In this document: positions 25,153 through 33,974 of the stretch, piece after piece
Numbering within the stretch: position 1 is the first letter of the stretch
How the letters are laid out: every line of letters starts with the position of its first letter
Source: an uncultured Cohaesibacter sp.
GTDB lineage: Bacteria > Pseudomonadota > Alphaproteobacteria > Rhizobiales > Cohaesibacteraceae
DNA length: 64,000 nt
Reading direction: 5' to 3'
Assembly: GCF_963676275.1 (NCBI RefSeq)
Contig: NZ_OY781091.1
Coordinates: forward strand, 3,822,775-3,886,774
The notes under the pieces: generated by a model
Databases searched by the model: none
The model's input: only the letters and a program-made list of their open reading frames with translations
What the model was told of the DNA's origin: nothing
Position numbers and translations under genes: made by a program

Positions 25153-26231
25153 TGGTTATTCCTCCCTATAGAATTCAAAACACTGACAGAATTGAGTGCC
25201 GTAACAGACGAGCGCCAGCATACCGGGCTTGCGACCAGTCCCGGATCTTTCGGCTTTTCCTCCCCGTCCGATATCAGCGCCAGCAAATGTCTTGCCGCGA
25301 TCTGCCCCATGCTGAAATAGGGCAACTCAACCGTGGTAAGTGGTGGAAACAGCGTTTCGGCAATCACGCGATAATTGTCATATCCGGCCACGGAAATTTC
25401 TTCCGGCACCTGCAGCCCGCGCGAGCGCAAAAGGCCATAGAGCCGAAGCGCCATTTCATCATTGCCGCAACAAATGACCGTTGGCGGCTCAGCCAGTGCC
25501 AACAGCCGGTCAAGAGCCCGCATCAGGATCTGGCTTTCCCTTTCCTGCCCTTCCTCATAGCCCATGCTGACCAGTTCGTCGGCATAGGGAATATCGGCCT
25601 CGGCCAGCGCCTCGCGATAGCCGCGATAGCGCAGGCCTGTTGCAACAAGCGTGCGATCCAGCGTCAGAAAACCGATGCGCCGGTGACCACTCTGGATCAG
25701 CTTTTTTACCAGATCCTTCTGCCCCTGCCTGTCATCGGGCAGGATTGCCGGATGCCCTTGGGGATCAAAACAATTGGCCAGCACGATCGGGAAATCATCA
25801 GGCACCTTCGGCAGGGAGACTTCCTTGTGGTGGTCGGCGACATAGATGATCCCCTCCACCCGATGCTGCAGAAAGGTGCGGATCAGATGCGGCACCTGCT
25901 CGCTGACGCCGCCGGTATCGGCAATCATCAACGTCTTGCCGCTCGCTCCCATGATCTGCTGAATGCCCTGCACGATAAAAAGATCTGGCAAGCCCTCCGG
26001 CTCCGTCGGCTCGATACCATGGGAGATAGCACCGGTGATCAGACCGACAAGACCGGACCGGTTGGAGCGCATCATCCGCGCCGCATTGGAGGGCACATAA
26101 CCCAGCTCGGCCATCGCCGCATCCACGGCATCACGGGTCTGTTTCTTGACCGGAGCATCCCCGTTCAAAACCCTTGAAACGGTCTTTGGGGAAACTCCCG
26201 CCAGCTTTGCCACATCATAAATTGTCGCCAT
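25149..26231 (-). CDS. LacI-family repressor of the glycosidase/ABC operon
   Basis: A 360-residue repressor with helix-turn-helix ATIYDVAKLAGVSPKTVSRVL at the extreme N-terminus, hinge YVPSNAARMMRSNRSGLVGLI, and an effector domain containing VEGIIYVADHH, GHRRIGFLTLD, VICCGNDEMALRLYGLL and ISVAGYDNYRVIAETLFPPL. It is the first gene of its own operon and overlaps the binding-protein gene by four bases. Two operator-like sequences lie directly upstream, so autoregulation is expected. Confidence 0.93.
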   Translation of the reverse strand: MATIYDVAKLAGVSPKTVSRVLNGDAPVKKQTRDAVDAAMAELGYVPSNAARMMRSNRSGLVGLITGAISHGIEPTEPEGLPDLFIVQGIQQIMGASGKTLMIADTGGVSEQVPHLIRTFLQHRVEGIIYVADHHKEVSLPKVPDDFPIVLANCFDPQGHPAILPDDRQGQKDLVKKLIQSGHRRIGFLTLDRTLVATGLRYRGYREALAEADIPYADELVSMGYEEGQERESQILMRALDRLLALAEPPTVICCGNDEMALRLYGLLRSRGLQVPEEISVAGYDNYRVIAETLFPPLTTVELPYFSMGQIAARHLLALISDGEEKPKDPGLVASPVCWRSSVTALNSVSVLNSIGRNNQ

Positions 26232-26273
26232 GATCGCCCCGTTCTTCTTGCTTTCAGCCAGACATTACAAAAA

Positions 26274-26300
26274 TGACACCGATGTCTGACATCGATGTCA
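26274..26300. promoter_or_regulatory. Tandem LacI-type operators
   Basis: TGACATCGATGTCA (26287-26300) is a perfect 14-base palindrome with a central CG. Thirteen bases earlier, TGACACCGATGTC (26274-26286) is a near copy. They lie 43-69 bases upstream of the repressor start codon, overlapping the expected promoter, as for an autoregulated LacI-family operon. Confidence 0.75.
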
Positions 26301-26673
26301 TAAAATTTTTCAAGCCGACTGTCAAGACAACCTATCGCAACCTTTCGTATCGAACGGCAGCGCTAGAATGCGACGGAAATGAGCTAACAGGCTGAAAGAA
26401 TGGCCAGAAGGAAAACCGAAGAAGGCAAGAGGCTAAAGCCTGTGACATTTTGAATTGACAGACAGACGGTCGCTTGCCAGCCAACGCGCCCCAAAATGCA
26501 CTCTTCTACAAATGAAAAACAAAAGACGAAAGAAGACTGCAAGACCACAGGTCTGGCATGACCCCGGCCAATGCATGCAAATGCAGCTTGCCGACAGGGC
26601 CTTTCAGCTCCATCCAAGACAATATCAGGCAATAGCGCGCGCCTTGCCAGCTCTTTTCAAGCCGCCAGCCCCT

Positions 26674-26709
26674 CGTCCAGTCACTCGTCCTGTCACTAGT
26701 CCAGTCACG
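26674..26709. repeat. 12-base tandem repeat, three copies
   Basis: CGTCCAGTCACT (26674-26685), CGTCCTGTCACT (26686-26697) and AGTCCAGTCACG (26698-26709) are in register in the intergenic DNA just after the end of the ABC ATPase gene. Confidence 0.88.
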
Positions 26710-26724
26710 GGGCCAGCCTTCAGG

Positions 26725-27708
26725 CTAATTCTCGGTGTCGAAATAGAGCAGATTTTCCGCATCGAATCCCAGCTTCAACGCCTGCCCCGCAACAATGGCA
26801 TGCTGGCCGAACAGACGCACTGTCACCTGATGATCCCCCACCATGGCAATGACATTGGTATCCCCGCCAAGATGCTCCACATGCTGCACCCGAGCCGAAA
26901 ATGGGCCATCATCGGCCAGATAGAGATATTCAGGCCGCAACCCCATGATCCGATTATCTGAAGGATCGAGCAGCGAGGCGGGCAGGAAATTCATCGCCGG
27001 AGAACCGAGAAAACCGGCAACGAACCTGTTGGCTGGCTTGTTGTAAAGCTCCATCGGACTGCCGACCTGCTCCACCCGACCATCGCGCAAAACGACGATC
27101 TTGTCGGCCAGCGTCATCGCCTCGGTCTGGTCATGGGTCACATAGATCATCGTCGCATTCAACTGCTTGTGCAGATTGGCGATCTCCAGCCTTGTGCTGA
27201 CGCGCAAGGCCGCATCGAGGTTGGACAGAGGCTCATCAAGCAGGAACAGCTTGGGCTGGCGCACGATGGCCCGCCCGATGGCAACGCGCTGGCGCTGCCC
27301 GCCGGAAAGCTCGGACGGATAGCGCTTGAGATAATCATCAAGCTGCAACATGCGGCTGGCTTCCTGCACCCGCTCGGCAATCTCCGCCTTGGAAACCCCT
27401 TCCTGCTTCAGGGCCAGCGACATGTTGTTGGCCACATTGAGATGGGGATAGAGCGCATAGGATTGAAAAACCATGGCGATGCCGCGCTTGGAGGGCGGCA
27501 CCATATTGACCAGTTGCCCGTCAATATGGACCTCGCCACTTGTCGCATCTTCCAGTCCGGCAATAACGCGCAACAGGGTCGACTTGCCACAGCCAGACGG
27601 GCCGACAAAGACAACAAACTCGCCCTGCTCCACCTCGATATTGATATCCTTGAGCACCTCGGTATCACCAAAGGCCTTGTATATATTTTTCAGCGTTAAT
27701 GCGCTCAT
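26725..27708 (-). CDS. ABC transporter ATPase of the amino-sugar operon, UgpC type
   Basis: A 327-residue ATPase with Walker [30 protein letters not shown], signature [15 protein letters not shown] and Walker [18 protein letters not shown]-terminal TOBE-like region is shorter than in the paralogue at 19708-20778. It overlaps the preceding oxidoreductase gene by four bases and is the last gene of the operon headed by murQ. It supplies energy to the permeases at 28736-30505. Confidence 0.9.
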   Translation of the reverse strand: MSALTLKNIYKAFGDTEVLKDINIEVEQGEFVVFVGPSGCGKSTLLRVIAGLEDATSGEVHIDGQLVNMVPPSKRGIAMVFQSYALYPHLNVANNMSLALKQEGVSKAEIAERVQEASRMLQLDDYLKRYPSELSGGQRQRVAIGRAIVRQPKLFLLDEPLSNLDAALRVSTRLEIANLHKQLNATMIYVTHDQTEAMTLADKIVVLRDGRVEQVGSPMELYNKPANRFVAGFLGSPAMNFLPASLLDPSDNRIMGLRPEYLYLADDGPFSARVQHVEHLGGDTNVIAMVGDHQVTVRLFGQHAIVAGQALKLGFDAENLLYFDTEN

Positions 27709-28739
27709 TGCGTATTTTCCTCAAGAATAACAGTCTTCCCGGTCCGGATGCTTTCATCAGCAGCAAGGCAAATGGCCAGCGACTGCACCGCATCGCCCAT
27801 ATGGCGCGTCAGATCGACATCATCACGAATGGCTCTCAGGATATAATCCTGCTCGGCAGCGCACAGCTCATTATGCCCCGGCTCACCCGTCAGATCGACA
27901 TGGCGATCCCCCTCGGGCCGATGCACCAGAATGCCGCCGACCTTGGTGTGTCCATCCACGTCGGCACTGGCCCCCTTGTTGCCATCGACAATGGAAACCG
28001 CCCCGTTTGGCGAGACGATATCCTTGACGAAAAAGGCTGTCTCGGACATCATCGGCCCCCATCCGGCCTCATACCAGCCGACAGAGCCATCGGCGAAAGT
28101 GACCTGAAGCTGGCCATAATTATACATGTCCGGTCCTATTTCATCGGAAAGCCGCAGGCCGATACCATTGACCCGCACCGGTTTGGCGTCTGTGATCTGG
28201 CACATCACGTCGACATAATGCACGCCACAATCAACGATCGGGCTGGTGGTCTGCATCAGCGCCTTGTGGGTTTCCCATTCATGGCCGCTCGATTGCTGAT
28301 TGAGATTGAGCCGGAAAACATAAGGCCCGCCAAGCGCCCGCGCTTCGGCAACGAAGCGGACCCATGACGGATGATGGCGCAGGATATAGCCAACCACCAG
28401 CTTGCGGCCAGTTCGTCTGGCGGTCTCCACCACCCGTCTCGCCCCCTCGACCGTCATGGCCAGCGGCTTTTCGACAAAAACATGAGCCCCCGCTTCCATC
28501 GCGGCGCAGGCAAAGTCGACATGGGTGTCGGTATAGGTGGCGATGACGACAAGATCGGGCTTTGCGGCCTCAAGCCCCTTGTAGAAATCATCATACAGCG
28601 GATAGGCCTCAAGCGGGCCTTCGGGAACCGTCGCTGTGCGATTGACCAGCGCCACAATCTCCGAGTCTGGATGGAAATGATGACCAAGCGCATGGGCATG
28701 GCCCATATTGCCCAGCCCTGCGATGAGTGTCCGGATCAT
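27705..28739 (-). CDS. Gfo/Idh/MocA-family oxidoreductase of the amino-sugar operon
   Basis: A 344-residue NAD(P)-dependent oxidoreductase. The Rossmann start is [20 protein letters not shown], the catalytic lysine lies in [20 protein letters not shown], and the C-terminal substrate domain includes [18 protein letters not shown] chose the ATG at 28737-28739 because it overlaps the permease stop by four bases and begins the Rossmann strand; an upstream extension would be non-homologous. Inside a murQ/ABC operon it may convert a modified or anhydro amino sugar, but the substrate is unknown. Confidence 0.87.
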   Translation of the reverse strand: MIRTLIAGLGNMGHAHALGHHFHPDSEIVALVNRTATVPEGPLEAYPLYDDFYKGLEAAKPDLVVIATYTDTHVDFACAAMEAGAHVFVEKPLAMTVEGARRVVETARRTGRKLVVGYILRHHPSWVRFVAEARALGGPYVFRLNLNQQSSGHEWETHKALMQTTSPIVDCGVHYVDVMCQITDAKPVRVNGIGLRLSDEIGPDMYNYGQLQVTFADGSVGWYEAGWGPMMSETAFFVKDIVSPNGAVSIVDGNKGASADVDGHTKVGGILVHRPEGDRHVDLTGEPGHNELCAAEQDYILRAIRDDVDLTRHMGDAVQSLAICLAADESIRTGKTVILEENTQ

Positions 28740-29575
28740 TTGACTGCCCCCGACGTGATACCGCGGATCAATTGCCGCGAGAAAATGACATAAAGAATGA
28801 GCACCGGCAGAATGGCCATCGACAGGGCAGAGAGCACCGCATTCCAGTCGGTAACAAACTGGCCGATAAAGACCTGACTGCCAAGCGTCAGCGTCTTGGT
28901 TTCCTCTGCCGGAGCGAGGATCAGCGGGAACCACAGATCGTTCCAGATCGGGATCATGTTGAACACCGCAACTGTCGCCATGGCAGGGCGCACCAGCGGC
29001 ACGACGATGCGGGCGAAAATGGTATATTCGCTAAGCCCGTCCACCCGGCCCGCATCCTTCAGGTCATCGGACACCTGCCGCATGAATTCGCTGAGAATGA
29101 ACACCGCCAGTGGCAGGCCTTGCGCCGTATAGACAAGGATCAGTGACCATAGCGAATTGACCAGCCCGGTAGCGACCATCATTTCCAGAATGGCCACCGT
29201 GCCGATGCGGATCGGGATCATGATGCCGAGCGCCAGATAGAGCCCCATGATCAGATTGCCCCTGAAGCGATATTCACTGAGCGCAAAGGCAGCCATCGAA
29301 CCGAACAGCAGAATGAAGAATAGCGAGGCGACGGTGACAATCATCGAATTCTGGAAATAGAGGAAGAAATCCCCCTGCTTCATCACCGTTTCATAGCCGA
29401 TCAGTGAGAAGCTGTCGCCGTTGGGCAAAGACAAGGGCTCGCGAAAGATCGCCCGACGGGTCTTGAAGCTGTTGATCAGGATAACGAACACCGGGAACAG
29501 CGCGATTAACGTGTAGATGATCAGCGCACCATGCATCGCCACCGCGCTCACCGGATTGGAACGTGCCTTATTCAT
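28736..29575 (-). CDS. ABC transporter permease, MalG type (amino-sugar operon)
   Basis: A 279-residue six-helix permease. Its EAA loop is DDLKDAGRVDGLSEYTIFARIVVPLVRPAM, and the N-terminal helix ALIIYTLIALFPVFVILINSFKT is typical of the family. A strong ribosome site GGGGAGG precedes the ATG. It starts 15 bases after the end of the partner permease and overlaps the oxidoreductase gene by four bases. Confidence 0.9.
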   Translation of the reverse strand: MNKARSNPVSAVAMHGALIIYTLIALFPVFVILINSFKTRRAIFREPLSLPNGDSFSLIGYETVMKQGDFFLYFQNSMIVTVASLFFILLFGSMAAFALSEYRFRGNLIMGLYLALGIMIPIRIGTVAILEMMVATGLVNSLWSLILVYTAQGLPLAVFILSEFMRQVSDDLKDAGRVDGLSEYTIFARIVVPLVRPAMATVAVFNMIPIWNDLWFPLILAPAEETKTLTLGSQVFIGQFVTDWNAVLSALSMAILPVLILYVIFSRQLIRGITSGAVK

Positions 29576-29590
29576 GAAACCGCCTCCCCG

Positions 29591-30505
29591 CTAGAGCTGA
29601 TAGCGCCGCAGGCGCGTCTGAATGCCGAACAGATAGATGCAGACACCGATCAGAATGATCGCAAACATGGTCCCGGCAACCGCCGAGCCCATATAGGGAT
29701 CCCCCAGTTGCAACTGGAAGCCGAAGAAGGTGCGATAAAGGAAGGTGCCCAGAATATCGGTCGAGAAATCAGGCCCGGCCAGCGCACCCTGAGCCGCATA
29801 GATCAGGTCGAAGGCATTGAAATTGCCCACGAATGTGAGAATCGAAATGATGCCGATCGATGGTAGGATCAGCGGCAGCTTGATCTTCCAGAAGGCATTG
29901 ATGCCGGTAATGCCATCAATCTCGCCCGCCTCCAGAATTTCTTCCGGAATGGAGAGCAGCGCCGCATAGATCAGCATCATCGGAATGCCGACAAATTGCC
30001 AGACCGAGATCAGCGACAGCGTCACCAGCGCATAGGCCTCCTTGCCCAGCCACGGTGCAAACAGCGATTTGAGCCCGACCGCATCCAGCATCGAAGGCGC
30101 AATGCCCCAGATCGGCGACAGGATCAGCTTCCATGCAAAGCCGACGATCACGAAGCTGAGGATGGTCGGAATGAAGATGGCCGAACGATAGAGCGCAGCA
30201 AAGCGCAAGCGCGGATGACTGAGCATCGCCGCCAGCGCAATCCCGATCGGATTCTGCACCAGCATATGGATGAAGAAGAATTTGAAATTGTTACCCAGCG
30301 CATTCCAGAACTGTTCCGACCAGCGCGGATCACCGAACAGCCGGTTGAAATTGTCCAGCCCGACAAAACTGCGCACCTGATCAATATCGGTGTAAAGCGC
30401 CAGACGCATGGTATTGAACAGCGGAAAGATCATGACCGCCGTATAGACTATGACTGCCGGTGCCAGAAAAACAACGATATGCCATCTCAAGCGGGAAGCT
30501 TGCAT
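29591..30505 (-). CDS. ABC transporter permease, MalF type (amino-sugar operon)
   Basis: A 304-residue permease starting MQASRLRWHIVVFLAPAVIV. The EAA loop is EILEAGEIDGITGINAFWKIKLPLILPS. GGAG lies eight bases before the chosen ATG at 30503-30505, so longer in-frame starts are unlikely. It is separated from the binding-protein gene by a strong stem-loop. Confidence 0.9.
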   Translation of the reverse strand: MQASRLRWHIVVFLAPAVIVYTAVMIFPLFNTMRLALYTDIDQVRSFVGLDNFNRLFGDPRWSEQFWNALGNNFKFFFIHMLVQNPIGIALAAMLSHPRLRFAALYRSAIFIPTILSFVIVGFAWKLILSPIWGIAPSMLDAVGLKSLFAPWLGKEAYALVTLSLISVWQFVGIPMMLIYAALLSIPEEILEAGEIDGITGINAFWKIKLPLILPSIGIISILTFVGNFNAFDLIYAAQGALAGPDFSTDILGTFLYRTFFGFQLQLGDPYMGSAVAGTMFAIILIGVCIYLFGIQTRLRRYQL

Positions 30506-30633
30506 TGCATTCTCCAGTAGCAAAACCCGGTTTCCATGCCCCTTGAGGCTCGGCCAGTGGCGCATGGGCTCTGAAGGTGATCGAAAGGGAAAGCCGCCAC
30601 AGAGACAGCGCAGATTCCTCGCCTCGACAACAC

Positions 30634-30660
30634 GGATCAGACGGGAGCCCCGTCTGATCC
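30634..30660 (-). terminator. Strong stem-loop between binding-protein and permease genes
   Basis: GGATCAGACGGG (30634-30645) and CCCGTCTGATCC (30649-30660) form a perfect 12-base-pair stem with a three-base loop, 23 bases past the binding-protein stop. There is no T-tract on the minus strand, so I read it as a 3'-end stabiliser or attenuator within the operon. Confidence 0.7.
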
Positions 30661-30682
30661 TGATTGGTGGTCGGAATGGAGA

Positions 30683-31927
30683 TTATTGCGGTTTATACCA
30701 GCTATCCAGACCGTCCTGCAGCTTCTTGCCCAGCTCCTCTGGGGTTGCAGTCCCCTTGATGGCGGCAACCGAAGCACCCCAGGTTTCATTTTCAAGGTTC
30801 GGCGTGCCACGAGACAGGATCTGATAGGTCGAGCGAATCGTGGTTTCACACGCACCGCGCCAACTCACAAATTCCTCAGCCAGCGGATCGCTGATCTTGA
30901 CCGGAGCACTGGACAGCGGGAAGAAGCCCGGCAGGGCATTGCCGAAGATTTCAGCAAATTCCGGAGAGGCAACCCAAGCAAGGAAGGTCTTGGCAGCCTC
31001 GGGATTTGACGTCTTGGCATTCATGCCGATGCCGATATCGACATGGTCTGAAATATAGCAGCTGTCACCCTTGGCCTTGACCGGCGGCTTGAAGGCTCCC
31101 ATCTTGAAATCGGCCTGTTCGTTGAACATGGCAATTTCCCATGAACCGGCAGGATAGATCGCCGCGCGGCCCAGCGTGAACAGATTCTGGCTGTCCGGAT
31201 AAGTCTGGGCTTCATAGCCATCGCCCAGATAAGGCGCCCATTTATGCAGAACGGCATAGGGCTCGGTCCATTGTGGATCGGTCAGCTTCTGCGTACCCTT
31301 GATCAGGGCAAGGCGTCCCTCTTCACCCTTCCAGTAGGTCGGGCCGATATTCTGATAGCCCATGGTGGCAGCTTCCCACTGGTCATTGGTGCCCATAGCC
31401 ATCGGAATATAGGTGCCATCTTCCTTGATCTTGTCCAGAACGGCGAAGAATTCCTCTTCGGTTTCAGGCACAGCAAGGCCAAGCTCGTCAAAAGCATCCT
31501 TGTTATAGATGAAGCCATGAATGACCGATGCCATCGGCACACAGAAGGTGTGAGCGGCATCGTCGGTCTGCCATGCAGCCTTGGCAACATCAGAGAAGTT
31601 GCTCATGGCTTCCATACTGGTCAGATCTTCCAGATAACCGGCCTTGTAGAGCGCAAGGGAAGCATCAAACGGACGGCAGCTGATCAGATCGCCTGCCGTG
31701 CCGGCCCCCAGCTTGGAGTTGATGGCCGAGTTATATTCGGTCGGAGCCATCGGGGTGAATTTCAGCTTGATGCCAGGATTGCTGGCTTCAAAGGCAGGAA
31801 TGATCTTCTCCTGCCAGAGTTTCAGATCATCGTTGCGCCAGCTTTCGATGGTCAGGGTAACATCTTCCGCATAGGCGGCGCTGCTGAGCAATGTCGCAGC
31901 CAAAAGAGCAATAGGAGTAATTTTCAT
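30683..31927 (-). CDS. ABC transporter substrate-binding protein (amino-sugar operon)
   Basis: A 414-residue family-1 solute-binding protein. The signal peptide is MKITPIALLAATLLSSAAYA, followed by EDVTLTIESWRNDDLKLWQE. Pocket-type features include AIYPAGSWEIAMFNEQADF and GIGMNAKTSNPEAAKTFLAW. The ATG at 31925-31927 gives a normal signal peptide; an in-frame GTG 18 bases earlier would add six residues. It directly follows murQ, which suggests that the ligand is an N-acetylated amino sugar or a muropeptide-derived saccharide. This is inference from context only. Confidence 0.9.
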   Translation of the reverse strand: MKITPIALLAATLLSSAAYAEDVTLTIESWRNDDLKLWQEKIIPAFEASNPGIKLKFTPMAPTEYNSAINSKLGAGTAGDLISCRPFDASLALYKAGYLEDLTSMEAMSNFSDVAKAAWQTDDAAHTFCVPMASVIHGFIYNKDAFDELGLAVPETEEEFFAVLDKIKEDGTYIPMAMGTNDQWEAATMGYQNIGPTYWKGEEGRLALIKGTQKLTDPQWTEPYAVLHKWAPYLGDGYEAQTYPDSQNLFTLGRAAIYPAGSWEIAMFNEQADFKMGAFKPPVKAKGDSCYISDHVDIGIGMNAKTSNPEAAKTFLAWVASPEFAEIFGNALPGFFPLSSAPVKISDPLAEEFVSWRGACETTIRSTYQILSRGTPNLENETWGASVAAIKGTATPEELGKKLQDGLDSWYKPQ

Positions 31928-31983
31928 CTGTCCGTTGAACCTCACTGTTTAGGGTTGCCCGATCCTCGGTTGGTTCCGAATTG

Positions 31984-32889
31984 TTATCCTTGAAACTGAT
32001 TTATATGCACGAGCCGCCCCAGAGCGCCTCGCAAGTTGCCTTTTTCCTTATCAAGCAGAGATTGCGCCTCCTCGACACAAAGATTGCCAGCCGCAATCAG
32101 ACTGGCAAGTTTCACGTTGTCGCAGGCAAGTGACAACGCCTTTTTCGCTTGTTTCTCGGGCACATCGGCAATGACTTGCACGATCTGGCTCGCCCGGTTC
32201 CTAAGCTTGATATTGTCCGCCTTGAGATTGACCATCATCCCGTCATGCACATGACCAAGCTGGATCGCCATCAGGGTCGACATGGTATTCATGGCAATCT
32301 TCTGTGCGGTCGCCGCCCCCATGCGCGTCGACCCGGAAACAACCTCCGGCGCGGTAGGCAGAAAAATGGAACAATCCCCCAACGCCAGCAGCGGCGTATC
32401 CGGATTATGCGCAATGGCAATCACGCGCGCCCCTTTCAGCCGGGCGATGCGGGCTGCCTCCAATGTGTAGGGTGTATTGCCACTGGCAGAGACGGCAATC
32501 AGCGTGTCCCGTTCAGACACATCCGCAAGAGAGGCGAGAAGAGAACCCGTCTCGTCCTCGGTATCTCCGGGCATTTGGCAATCCTTGGGAATACCGCCTG
32601 CCATCAACATGCGCACGGAGCCGGAATCAATCCCGAAGGTGCCCCCCAGTTCCAGCGCATCGGCCAGCATCATCAAGGCAGAAGAGCCCGCAGCCGCATA
32701 GATCAGCGAGCCGCCCTTGCCCAGCGATGCCGCCATATAGTCGGCGCCGACGCACAATTCAGGCAACACACCAGCCACCACACGCGCCGCCTCGATCTGA
32801 CTTTCAACGAGCAACGCCGCAACCTCCAGCGGCGCACGCGCATCAAGACCAACAGCATTGGCATGCAGCTTTTCAGTCACCCCGACCAC
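31984..32889 (-). CDS. murQ: N-acetylmuramic acid 6-phosphate etherase
   Basis: A SIS-domain enzyme of about 301 residues that splits MurNAc-6-phosphate into GlcNAc-6-phosphate and D-lactate in the cytoplasm. Family signatures are LIYAAAGSSALMMLADALEL, AGGIPKDCQMPGDTEDETGS (the catalytic acidic patch ED), SASGNTPYTLEAARIA and the etherase signature EVVSGSTRMGAATAQKIAMN. The start is uncertain: I prefer the GTG at 32887-32889, seven bases after AGGGGG, while a GTG at 32908-32910 is also open. It heads the minus-strand ABC operon and is divergent from the nagA genes, whose products would use its product. Confidence 0.9.
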   Translation of the reverse strand: MVGVTEKLHANAVGLDARAPLEVAALLVESQIEAARVVAGVLPELCVGADYMAASLGKGGSLIYAAAGSSALMMLADALELGGTFGIDSGSVRMLMAGGIPKDCQMPGDTEDETGSLLASLADVSERDTLIAVSASGNTPYTLEAARIARLKGARVIAIAHNPDTPLLALGDCSIFLPTAPEVVSGSTRMGAATAQKIAMNTMSTLMAIQLGHVHDGMMVNLKADNIKLRNRASQIVQVIADVPEKQAKKALSLACDNVKLASLIAAGNLCVEEAQSLLDKEKGNLRGALGRLVHINQFQG

Positions 32890-32910
32890 GACCGTCCCCC
32901 TGTTTTTCAC

Positions 32911-33165
32911 ATCTCAATATAATACCTATTAAGTACCAAATGTCTATCGCAAAATATGGCTCAATTTCGAGCATTGTGGGCAAAAATTTTATGCAAATGC
33001 CAATTTGGTATTGTTTTGGTCTTTCTTTCTCACCAACATTGGAGTATGAAAATAAGGATTGTAAAGCGACACAGAATCTTGCCATGAAAAGGATGATTTT
33101 CTGTTTCAGGTGATGGTCCGAAACATGATCTGACAAGGCACCAACACGATATGGGGACCCCCCAA
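32911..33165. promoter_or_regulatory. Divergent regulatory region between murQ and the nag operon
   Basis: An AT-rich spacer carries promoters for both directions. AGTACCAAAT (32932-32941) and ATTTGGTATT (33003-33012) are an inverted pair differing at one position, about 60 bases apart. A related TTTTGGTCTT follows at 33014-33023. GGTAT/ACC-type half-sites suit a GntR/UTRA repressor such as the one encoded at 33166. No RNA element is recognised. Confidence 0.5.
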
Positions 33166-33921
33166 ATGACCGTAGAAGATTTCCTTCGACCCGGAGACTG
33201 GTTGAGCAAGAAGACGGGACCGCTTTATGCGGTATTGAGCCGTCGTATTGAAAAGGGAATCGAAAACGGGCTTCTCCTGCCGGGTCATTCGCTTCCCGCC
33301 GAGCGGGAATTAGCCGAACTGGCAGAACTATCCCGGGTCACCGTGCGCAAGGCCATTCAGGAACTTGTCAAGAAGGGCGTCATCGAACAGCGTCAGGGCT
33401 CAGGCTCCTTCGTGCGCGAGCCGACGGGCAAGGTGGAACAGTCGCTTTCACATCTGACATCCTTCACCGAGGACATGATGGCCCGTGGCCTGAAGACCTC
33501 GTCCAACTGGCTTGAGCGCGAAATCCGCCGCCCTTCACCGGAGGAAATCCTCACTCTTGGCCTTTCGGCAAGCGGTTCGGTTTCCTGCCTTCACCGCCTG
33601 CGTGAAGCCAATGGCCAACCGATGGCGCTGGAACGCGCCGTGCTGCCGGTGGACATCCTGCCCAATCCCGAAGATGTCAAAAGCTCTCTTTACGAAATTC
33701 TGGAAAAGAACAACAACCGCCCGGTTCGAGCGGTTCAGAAGATTTCCGCAGTCAATCTTCAAGCCCCACAGGCCGAACTGCTGGGCGTCGAGCCGGGCAT
33801 AGCAGGGCTCAGCATCCAGCGCATTTCCTATGTAAAGAGCGGGCGGGCCATCGAATTTACCAGATCCCTCTATCGCGGCGACACCTATGATTTTGTCGCG
33901 GAAATGAGTTTTTCAAGATAG
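33166..33921 (+). CDS. GntR/UTRA-family regulator of amino-sugar use
   Basis: A 251-residue regulator. The winged helix at about 15-85 has GPLYAVLSRRIEKGIENGLL, LPAERELAELAELSRVTVRKAI and KGVIEQRQGSGSFV. The C-terminal UTRA effector domain has LHRLREANGQPMALERAVLP and IEFTRSLYRGDTYDFVAEM. This architecture matches NagR/DasR-type sensors of phosphorylated amino sugars. I favour the ATG at 33166, which has GGGGA eight bases upstream, over the ATG at 33151. It is the first gene of the plus-strand nag operon and is suitably placed to control the divergent murQ/ABC operon as well. Confidence 0.9.
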   Translation: MTVEDFLRPGDWLSKKTGPLYAVLSRRIEKGIENGLLLPGHSLPAERELAELAELSRVTVRKAIQELVKKGVIEQRQGSGSFVREPTGKVEQSLSHLTSFTEDMMARGLKTSSNWLEREIRRPSPEEILTLGLSASGSVSCLHRLREANGQPMALERAVLPVDILPNPEDVKSSLYEILEKNNNRPVRAVQKISAVNLQAPQAELLGVEPGIAGLSIQRISYVKSGRAIEFTRSLYRGDTYDFVAEMSFSR

Positions 33922-33974
33922 GCCTGCCATTGTCCCGCAAGGATGGGCAGGCACATAAAAGAAAGCTGTTTGCC

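Larger units (their letters stand above)
26232..26724. other. Promoter/operator region of the LacI operon and trailing spacer
   Basis: No gene is supported here. The left end holds two tandem operator-like sites (26274-26300) in an AT-rich context, and the right end holds a 12-base tandem repeat (26674-26709) next to the stop codon of the following transporter ATPase. The middle shows nothing I recognise. Confidence 0.65.

Noticed and set aside
26455-26961. 168-codon plus-strand frame across the intergenic repeat
   Set aside because: It runs antisense into the ABC ATPase gene and its repetitive RPVT part is only the translated 12-base repeat.
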